IMG/VR virus record: IMGVR_UViG_3300032435_000029
Coordinates: 1 to 40,329 of that record
DNA length: 40,329 nucleotides
Reading direction: 5' to 3' (one strand)
Source: a virus
Position numbers and translations under genes: made by a program. Positions within the stretch are counted from its first letter, which is position 1. Every line of letters begins with the position of its first letter. This document shows positions 22,105-25,884 of this stretch, in pieces. The notes under the pieces were generated by a model, which saw nothing but the letters and a program-made list of their open reading frames with translations, was not told the origin of the DNA and made no database searches.

Positions 22105-22178
22105 TGGTATCCCTAGCGAATCCCGACATCGCATTACCAGCGTGAAAGGCTGGCGTTCTTCCTTTAAACTATAGAGAT
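22105..22178 (-). tRNA. tRNA-Glu(TTC) with non-standard T-loop
   Basis: Acceptor ATCTCTA/TAGGGAT, anticodon arm CCAGC-CTTTCAC-GCTGG, CCA encoded. The T-arm is GCGAT-GTCGGGA-TTCGC: the usual TTC start of the loop is lost and the innermost T-stem pair (53-61) is T-T. Confidence 0.75.
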
Positions 22179-22266
22179 TTTTTTCTTCCAATGTGGCCTT
22201 TTACTGTTTCGGTAGTTCGAACAAACCTAGACAGCGTGACTTTCTCTTGCTAACACTTACAAAACT

Positions 22267-22341
22267 TGGTGCATCCTCACGGTTTCGAACCGCGGACCCT
22301 TTGAATGTAAATCAAACGCTCTACCCCTGAGCTAAGGATGC
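22267..22341 (-). tRNA. tRNA-Val(TAC)
   Basis: Acceptor GCATCCT with 3' AGGATGC, anticodon arm TTTGA-TTTACAT-TCAAA, T-loop TTCGAAA, CCA encoded. Confidence 0.9.
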
Positions 22342-22352
22342 AAAACAAGGAT

Positions 22353-22496
22353 GGAGACAGCCTACACACGGGCGGCCGATATCAGCGTTAGCCGAGTCAC
22401 TTACCTATATGTCGTCCACTTTATCCGCTTAACTTTGACCAGCTGCCACCCTGTGTCAGGGCTAGGAATGAATCAACTGTTAAGTTTCAGTCTCCA
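22353..22496 (-). ncRNA. Structured non-coding element, about 144 nt, between tRNAs
   Basis: No ORF. Closed by GGAGAC/GTCTCC at the two ends, with a strong internal CCCTG-ACA-CAGGG hairpin and a CTTAA/TTAAG pairing. Size and position inside a tRNA cluster recall the stable RNAs C and D of T4, an analogy only. Confidence 0.4.
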
Positions 22497-22507
22497 AAAA
22501 TAAATTT

Positions 22508-22618
22508 GCGCCAGGGAGTCGAACCCTATACTTCAATGATGCTTGTCCAACATACAACGGAATCGAACCGTTTAAGCAGCCCATTCGGGGATGTGTTGCC
22601 GTTACACTAAAGCGCAAA
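22508..22618 (-). pseudogene. Composite tRNA-like sequence with two T-arms
   Basis: The ends pair as an acceptor (TTTGCGC/GCGCAAA). Inside are one D-arm (GTGT/ACAC), a poor anticodon arm, and two good T-arms (AACGG-TTCGATT-CCGTT and GGG-TTCGACT-CCC) about 50 nt apart. Looks like one tRNA inserted into or recombined with another. Confidence 0.45.
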
Positions 22619-22620
22619 AT

Positions 22621-22707
22621 TGGTGGAAGTTGATGGTAACGCTCCACGTGCCTTGACTTCACTACCTTTAGGGACGGTTTTACAGACCGCTGTAGTGGGC
22701 AACTTCC
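22621..22707 (-). tRNA. tRNA-Tyr(GTA), apparently lacking a D-arm
   Basis: Acceptor GGAAGTT/AACTTCC, anticodon arm GCGGT-CTGTAAA-ACCGT, long variable region as expected for Tyr, CCA encoded. Only 10 nt separate the acceptor and anticodon arms; CACTAC there pairs with GTAGTG in the variable region instead. T-loop is AGCGTTA. Confidence 0.6.
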
Positions 22708-22759
22708 GATACACTCTCCACGCTATACGTCAACCAGGAATCCCCAGTCCAGAAAAGTG

Positions 22760-22825
22760 TATTATAAAGCAATTTTCATGGATGAACCCACATGTCTTCT
22801 TTCGGATAGAAAGTGCTTTATAATA
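22760..22825. repeat. Inverted-repeat element E3 (12-bp perfect arms), tRNA-like core
   Basis: Arms TATTATAAAGCA/TGCTTTATAATA enclose two hairpins on the minus strand: CTTTC-TATCC-GAAAG and CATG-TGGGTTCATC-CATG, the second resembling a T-arm. Resulting shape is a three-way junction. Confidence 0.6.
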
Positions 22826-22836
22826 ACTAGTATTTT

Positions 22837-22923
22837 TGGCGGAAGCTGAGAGATTCGAACTCTCACCTATTCCTAGATGGGACGGTTTTCAAGACCGCTC
22901 AGCGCCCTGCGCCCCTATCCTCC
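22837..22923 (-). tRNA. tRNA-Ser(TGA), 5' part overlaps endonuclease gene
   Basis: Anticodon loop CTTGAAA, long variable arm, T-loop TTCGAAT, G73, CCA encoded. The 5' strand GGAGGAT has one mismatch with the acceptor and comes from the last codons of the endonuclease gene. The D-arm (GCGC-AGG-GCGC) is atypical. Confidence 0.72.
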
Positions 22924-23562
22924 GTATAACTTTATAAAATCTTTGCCATGTTTTTGGATTACATATTCAAGAATTGGCTTCATTTCTTCTTTATATAGAA
23001 CATCTATATCAGGGTTACATTTCAACTTGGCTTCCCACTGTGGGGACCTATACCCTTTTATTTCTATAATTTTATTATCAACTATAAAGTCTGGCAGATA
23101 TTTTTTTACAACGCCTTCATAATCGTATGTTCTAAATTGCTCGTTTTTTTCAATGGATTTTCCGTGGTCCAAAGTGTATATTACATATGCTAGTTCCCAA
23201 CTGGAATCACAGAATATATTTTTATACCATCCTTTTTTACCACGCCCGGAGCCTTTTACATAGCCACCCAAGCCACGGTTTTTTGCAATAATCGATAATT
23301 TGTCTTTAGCTTCTTGGGTGTGATAACCAGTTTTGGATGCACCAAATTTAACGCCAAATAACAAGTGGTCTTCACCGCTTTTAATTCTACTATCTGTTTC
23401 GGCGGTTTGATCTCTATTCCAGGGTATGCATCCTTTTTTAGCACCAGCTAAAGGCGATCTTGTTCTCTGAACTCTGTCTTTGTTTAATTTACAGAAAGGT
23501 TCATGTGATCCAAGACCCCCAGCGTTTTTGAACTCTCTATTACAGTGTTTGCAAAATAACAT
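22915..23562 (-). CDS. Zinc-finger PD-(D/E)XK homing-type endonuclease
   Basis: 215 residues. N-terminal C2H2-like finger CKHCNREFKNAGGLGSH, a basic linker, a middle region rich in Gly and Lys, then a nuclease core: FCDSSWELAYVIYTLDHGK, and YLPDFIVDNKIIEIKGY supplying D, E and K of the PD-(D/E)XK site. I recognise this pattern from selfish endonucleases of T4-like phages. AGGAG precedes the ATG and a GATAAATA late box precedes that. Its stop lies inside tRNA-Ser(TGA), pointing to insertion in a tRNA gene. Confidence 0.82.
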   Translation of the reverse strand: MLFCKHCNREFKNAGGLGSHEPFCKLNKDRVQRTRSPLAGAKKGCIPWNRDQTAETDSRIKSGEDHLLFGVKFGASKTGYHTQEAKDKLSIIAKNRGLGGYVKGSGRGKKGWYKNIFCDSSWELAYVIYTLDHGKSIEKNEQFRTYDYEGVVKKYLPDFIVDNKIIEIKGYRSPQWEAKLKCNPDIDVLYKEEMKPILEYVIQKHGKDFIKLYGG

Positions 23563-23579
23563 ATATTTCTCCTATACAT

Positions 23580-23587
23580 TATTTATC
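23580..23587 (-). promoter_or_regulatory. Late box GATAAATA before the zinc-finger endonuclease
   Basis: 18 nt upstream of ATG 23562, with AGGAG between. Confidence 0.45.
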
Positions 23588-23641
23588 AAATCTATAAATC
23601 AAGACTAGTGCCATAAACCGGACTCAGCCAAACTTCCTTAT

Positions 23642-23717
23642 TGGTAGCGGGTCCAGGATTCGAACCTGGGATGCTCCTGGCTTATGAGACCGGAGTGGTG
23701 ACCGGACCCTTCCCGCA
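23642..23717 (-). tRNA. tRNA with CAT anticodon (initiator-like Met or Ile2)
   Basis: Anticodon loop CTCATAA, T-loop TTCGAAT, A73, CCA encoded. Acceptor TGCGGGA/ACCCGCT is unpaired at 1-72, as in initiator tRNAs, and also at 7-66. Second CAT tRNA of the cluster. Confidence 0.7.
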
Positions 23718-23726
23718 TTATAAGGT

Positions 23727-23809
23727 GGTATCAATCGAGGAATTGAACCTCGCTACGGAATGACATGACGCCTTGATGTCTGTACCGCTAGCAAGCCTGC
23801 ATTGACATA
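23727..23809 (-). pseudogene. Degenerate tRNA-like sequence
   Basis: Acceptor TGTCAAT/ATTGATA (seven pairs with one wobble) and T-arm CGAGG-TTCAATT-CCTCG are good. The middle forms GACAT/ATGTC with a 9-nt loop lacking T33, and there is no discriminator before CCA, so function as a tRNA is doubtful. Confidence 0.4.
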
Positions 23810-23814
23810 GTAAA

Positions 23815-23889
23815 TGGTGGAGGTTAAGGGGATCGAACCCTTAACTCTGCCTTGCAAAGGCAGCGTGTTCCCATTAGCACTAAACCCCC
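23815..23889 (-). tRNA. tRNA-Ala(TGC)
   Basis: Acceptor GGGGGTT/AACCTCC has the G3-T70 pair that marks alanine tRNAs; the anticodon arm CTGCC-TTTGCAAA-GGCAG gives TGC in an 8-nt loop. T-loop TTCGATC, CCA encoded. Confidence 0.8.
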
Positions 23890-23894
23890 AATTT

Positions 23895-23968
23895 TGGTCT
23901 CCGATGCAAGAATCGAACTTGCGCTCCTTGGTCCCAAACCAAGAGTGATACCATTTCACCAATCGGAG
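23895..23968 (-). tRNA. tRNA-Pro(TGG)
   Basis: Acceptor CTCCGAT/ATCGGAG, anticodon arm CTTGG-TTTGGGA-CCAAG, T-loop TTCGATT, CCA encoded. Confidence 0.9.
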
Positions 23969-24196
23969 TTATCTAATTTTTCGAATATACTCTAAGCCAA
24001 TTTGACTGTTTTGAATTTCAAGCAATGCCGAAATAGGAGCATTAAATTGAGTACCATCATCTTTGTATCTATGTTGCCTTGCAAGCTCTCTTGCTCTTTG
24101 CGAAGCAATAACTACCATAGTAAACCTATTTCCGATGTTGTCAACAATTTTCTCGTTGTCAAGAAGTCCTATTCGGCTATGTGTCTTGTCATTCAT
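23969..24196 (-). CDS. rpoZ: RNA polymerase omega (RpoZ)-like protein
   Basis: 75 residues. The core IVDNIGNRFTMVVIASQRAR (about residues 17-36) matches the omega signature (IGNRF-hydrophobic-V-x-x-A-x-RAR) that clamps the C-terminus of beta-prime, followed by PISALLEIQNSQIGLEYI, parallel to the T-x-x-AL-x-EI-x-x-x-x-I segment of bacterial omega. It is close to the length of short omegas. The stop is 1 nt from tRNA-Pro, so it is transcribed with the tRNAs. A phage omega could replace or compete with the host subunit (inference). Confidence 0.78.
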   Translation of the reverse strand: MNDKTHSRIGLLDNEKIVDNIGNRFTMVVIASQRARELARQHRYKDDGTQFNAPISALLEIQNSQIGLEYIRKIR

Positions 24197-24221
24197 ATGT
24201 TCCTTTTGTTGTTAAAAATAT

Positions 24222-24298
24222 TGGTGCCCTGGGAGAGACTCGAACTCTCAGCTTACGGCTTCTAAGACCGCTGTGTTTACCAATTTCACCACCGGGGC
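24222..24298 (-). tRNA. tRNA-Leu(TAG) with short variable loop
   Basis: Acceptor GCCCCGG with 3' CCAGGGC, anticodon loop CTTAGAA, T-arm GAGAG-TTCGAGT-CTCTC, CCA encoded. The variable region is only about 5 nt, whereas bacterial Leu tRNAs have a long arm. Confidence 0.75.
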
Positions 24299-24312
24299 AT
24301 TTTACTCTACTG

Positions 24313-24382
24313 ACACACTCGTGCTCGTCAAATGTCCGGTGAGCTAACCGGTTCCTCTACTATGTAGAGTCTTTGAGTGTGC
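24313..24382. repeat. Inverted-repeat element E5 with two internal hairpins
   Basis: ACACACTC and GAGTGTGC close a region that on the minus strand folds CTCTAC-ATA-GTAGAG and CCGGT-TAGCTC-ACCGG. Same plan as element E3: outer stem plus two hairpins, no ORF. Confidence 0.5.
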
Positions 24383-24389
24383 TTTTATA

Positions 24390-24463
24390 TGGTGCCCCGT
24401 GACAGAATCGAACTGCCGACCGCTGATTACAAAACAGCAGTTATACCATTTAACTAACGGGGC
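24390..24463 (-). tRNA. tRNA-Thr(TGT)
   Basis: Acceptor GCCCCGT/ACGGGGC, anticodon loop TTTGTAA closed by a T-T mismatch, T-loop TTCGATT, CCA encoded. Confidence 0.85.
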
Positions 24464-24505
24464 CATATTTTACTTATCATACAGACTGTGCTGTATACTT
24501 AAAAC

Positions 24506-24579
24506 TGGAGCGGAATAGGAGAATCGAACTCCTGACTTTAGATTGGAAATCTAAGGTAATACCATTTTACGAATCCCGC
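24506..24579 (-). tRNA. tRNA-Gly(TCC)
   Basis: Acceptor GCGGGAT/ATTCCGC, anticodon arm TTAGA-TTTCCAA-TCTAA, T73, T-loop TTCGATT, CCA encoded. Confidence 0.9.
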
Positions 24580-24590
24580 TTATACTAACT

Positions 24591-24665
24591 TGGCGGTCTT
24601 AAGGGGTAACGATCCCCTTCTTCGACAGTGACAGTGTCGTGTGCGTCCGTGAACACTTTAAGACC
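24591..24665 (-). tRNA. tRNA-Asp(GTC)
   Basis: Acceptor GGTCTTA/TAAGACC, anticodon arm CGACA-CTGTCAC-TGTCG, G73 as required for Asp, CCA encoded. T-loop is ATCGTTA. Confidence 0.83.
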
Positions 24666-24723
24666 TAAATTTAGTTGTATACTACTTATAACATTATACT
24701 CCGTATACAAGGGAGAGTTTATA

Positions 24724-24752
24724 ATTATACTTCGGGTAACCCAGAGTATAAT
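24724..24752. repeat. Small inverted repeat ATTATACT/AGTATAAT
   Basis: Eight-bp perfect arms around a GGGTAACCC hairpin, in the 90-nt gap between tRNA-Asp and the next tRNA fragment. The gap also holds a GTATAC direct/inverted pair and no ORF. Confidence 0.45.
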
Positions 24753-24755
24753 ATT

Positions 24756-24795
24756 TGGCGGAGCGTCAGGGAGTCGAACCCTGTGACCCTTACGG
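24756..24795 (-). pseudogene. 3' half of a class II (Ser-like) tRNA
   Basis: T-arm CAGGG-TTCGACT-CCCTG, acceptor ACGCTCC, G73, CCA, preceded by a variable-arm-like GCCGTAAGG. The 5' half is missing: the fragment abuts the CCA end of tRNA-Ser(GCT). Confidence 0.55.
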
Positions 24796-24796
24796 C

Positions 24797-24888
24797 TGGC
24801 AGTGAGTGTGGGATTTGAACCCACGGCCCATATTACTACGAACTGCACCTTAGCAGGGTGCTGATTTAAACCTCTCATCCAACTCACT
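24797..24888 (-). tRNA. tRNA-Ser(GCT)
   Basis: Acceptor AGTGAGT/ACTCACT, anticodon arm GCACC-CTGCTAA-GGTGC, long variable region, T-loop TTCAAAT, G73, CCA encoded; 92 nt. Confidence 0.87.
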
Positions 24889-24927
24889 ATATTAACTTCA
24901 TCTCCGTCAGTTCTGTTCGTTTCCAAA

Positions 24928-25008
24928 CTACCAACGGGTCTTTAAACTGTGACCACTTAGTGCCATAATACTGGCAAAAGATTTACTACATTCTATACAT
25001 TTATACAT
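24928..25008 (-). pseudogene. Zinc-finger remnant of a homing endonuclease
   Basis: 26 residues MYKCIECSKSFASIMALSGH plus SLKTRW, then a stop. It is a complete C2H2-type finger like the N-termini of the two endonucleases in this cluster, with the nuclease domain missing. A GATAAATA box lies 5 nt before the ATG, as in the HNH gene, and the first 30 nt resemble that gene's start. Confidence 0.6.
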
Positions 25009-25013
25009 ATAGA

Positions 25014-25021
25014 TATTTATC
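25014..25021 (-). promoter_or_regulatory. Late box GATAAATA 5 nt before the zinc-finger remnant
   Basis: Same box-to-ATG geometry as at the HNH gene. Confidence 0.4.
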
Positions 25022-25023
25022 AA

Positions 25024-25106
25024 GGGCTCCACGACTAGGACTCGAACCCAGCTAGTCTTTCGACACAGATTAACAGTCTGCTGCCACACCCGGCGGCTCT
25101 CGTGGA
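25024..25106 (-). tRNA. tRNA-Asn(GTT) with class II-type variable arm
   Basis: Acceptor TCCACGA/TCGTGGA, D-arm GCC/GGC, anticodon arm GCAGA-CTGTTAA-TCTGT, G73, T-loop TTCGAGT. The variable region forms GTC-GAAA-GAC, a long arm not expected for Asn. 3' end reads CCC rather than CCA. Confidence 0.65.
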
Positions 25107-25120
25107 ATAAAACTAAATTT

Positions 25121-25152
25121 ATGGTGCGCTCTACCAACTGAGCTACTGAGGA
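25121..25152 (-). pseudogene. 5' half of an ordinary tRNA
   Basis: TCCTCAG followed by a textbook D-arm (GCTC-AGTTGGTA-GAGC) and GCACC, then the sequence becomes unrelated AT-rich DNA. Confidence 0.55.
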
Positions 25153-25160
25153 ATAAACTT

Positions 25161-25268
25161 TGCTTACAAATACACACTCACAGGAATTGAACCTGCCCAC
25201 TGAACTTTGAGCCCAGCTGTAATCCGCTACATCTGCCTGGCCTAAGCATTTGTGTGTATGTGTAAGCA
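25161..25268 (-). other. Inverted-repeat element E4 enclosing a degenerate tRNA-Leu(CAA)-like core
   Basis: Arms 25161-25177 and 25252-25268 match 16 of 17 (TGCTTACAnATACACAC). Inside are a T-arm (GCAGG-TTCAATT-CCTGT), an anticodon arm CTGGG-CTCAAAG-TTCAG (CAA) and a D-arm-like GTAGCGGATTAC. Confidence 0.55.
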
Positions 25269-25311
25269 GAGTTTAGTGGTGTATGTTGGTGCATACACCA
25301 CTCTACTTACA
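25261..25311 (-). promoter_or_regulatory. Leader hairpin of the tRNA cluster
   Basis: AGTGGTGTATG/CATACACCACT (11 perfect pairs, 6-nt loop) flanked by TGTAAG/CTTACA. The TGTAAG arm is also part of element E4, so the two stems exclude each other. Confidence 0.6.
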
Positions 25312-25347
25312 GTGTTAGCCTTGCGACTAGCACTAAAATATTGTATC

Positions 25348-25363
25348 TAAATTGTTAAAGAAC
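25348..25363 (-). promoter_or_regulatory. boxA-like antitermination site in tRNA cluster leader
   Basis: Reads GTTCTTTAACAATTTA on the minus strand; 14 of the 15 bases TCTTTAACAATTTA and neighbours match the E. coli rRNA boxA region (TGCTCTTTAACAATTTA). Lies between the promoters and the first tRNA-like sequence, the position it has in rRNA operons. Confidence 0.6.
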
Positions 25364-25391
25364 GTGCAAGCATTGCTGCTTACTAGTGTTT

Positions 25392-25420
25392 AGTATAACA
25401 TGTTACAATGAACATGTCAA
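25392..25420 (-). promoter_or_regulatory. tRNA-cluster promoter P3 with operator-like spacer
   Basis: TTGACA, 17 bp, TATACT. The spacer, plus the last bases of the -35, holds the inverted repeat ACATGTT-N6-AACATGT (25398-25417). Confidence 0.8.
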
Positions 25421-25478
25421 CTGTTATTTTTAATCTTCTTAGCAACTCTAAACTACTGTTCTTTGTTGCTATGTATTC

Positions 25479-25507
25479 ATTATAACATGTTACGATGAAC
25501 ATGTCAA
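25479..25507 (-). promoter_or_regulatory. tRNA-cluster promoter P2 with operator-like spacer
   Basis: TTGACA, 17 bp, TATAAT; the spacer differs from that of P3 by one base in the non-palindromic centre (inverted repeat 25485-25504). Confidence 0.82.
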
Positions 25508-25585
25508 CTAATTTCCTAACTTTTTTGTTGTATTTTTACAACACTTTTTAACCTATTGCCTGCTGTATTGCTACAGTATGTCACT

Positions 25586-25614
25586 AGTATATGCGAACTT
25601 TCTCACTCTGTCAA
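25586..25614 (-). promoter_or_regulatory. tRNA-cluster promoter P1
   Basis: TTGACA, 17 bp, TATACT; spacer unrelated to P2 and P3. Confidence 0.75.
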
Positions 25615-25628
25615 CTGTTTTTTTGCCT

Positions 25629-25676
25629 TTATTGAACATTTGCATGTATCCATTTCCAGTATTCTTCTGCTGTCAT
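25629..25676 (-). CDS. Possible 15-residue leader peptide
   Basis: ATG 25676 after a strong GGAGG; reads MTAEEYWKWIHANVQ, stop, just before promoter P1. Too short to judge by composition, but the ribosome site is among the best in the window. Confidence 0.3.
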   Translation of the reverse strand: MTAEEYWKWIHANVQ

Positions 25677-25689
25677 AGTGTGCCTCCAT

Positions 25690-25722
25690 AAAAAAAGCCC
25701 CTAACATTTCTGCTAAGGGCTT
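25690..25722 (-). terminator. Rho-independent terminator
   Basis: AAGCCC...GGGCTT stem (interrupted extension TTAGCA/TGTTAG) followed by seven T on the minus strand. Ends the transcript of the 29-residue ORF. Confidence 0.8.
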
Positions 25723-25742
25723 GTAAAATTTAGTAGTACGTT

Positions 25743-25832
25743 CTACTTAACTTTGCAAACCCCGCAGACATCCGCACCTGGATTACTTGATCCTAGTGTC
25801 GAATATTCTACTGTTGTTAGCGTTAGTTTCAT
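25743..25832 (-). CDS. 29-residue peptide with CxxC
   Basis: AAGGAA-type ribosome site 9 nt before ATG; reads MKLTLTTVEYSTLGSSNPGA and ends DVCGVCKVK. Followed closely by a terminator. The C-x2-C could bind metal or form a crosslink. A small stand-alone cassette; function unknown. Confidence 0.45.
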   Translation of the reverse strand: MKLTLTTVEYSTLGSSNPGADVCGVCKVK

Positions 25833-25884
25833 TGAACTTACTTTCCTTTGTTATAATTTATTTAGCCATTTGACAATAAAACTA

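Noticed and set aside
22620-22823. Plus-strand frame over tRNA-Tyr and element E3
   Set aside because: Antisense of tRNA sequence, no coding features.
24222-24298. Amber-suppressor tRNA
   Set aside because: The anticodon is TAG (reads CTA Leu codons); a suppressor of TAG stops would need CTA.
25398-25504. CRISPR array from the repeated 20-bp palindromes
   Set aside because: Only two copies, each located exactly within a promoter; no regular spacers and no cas genes.
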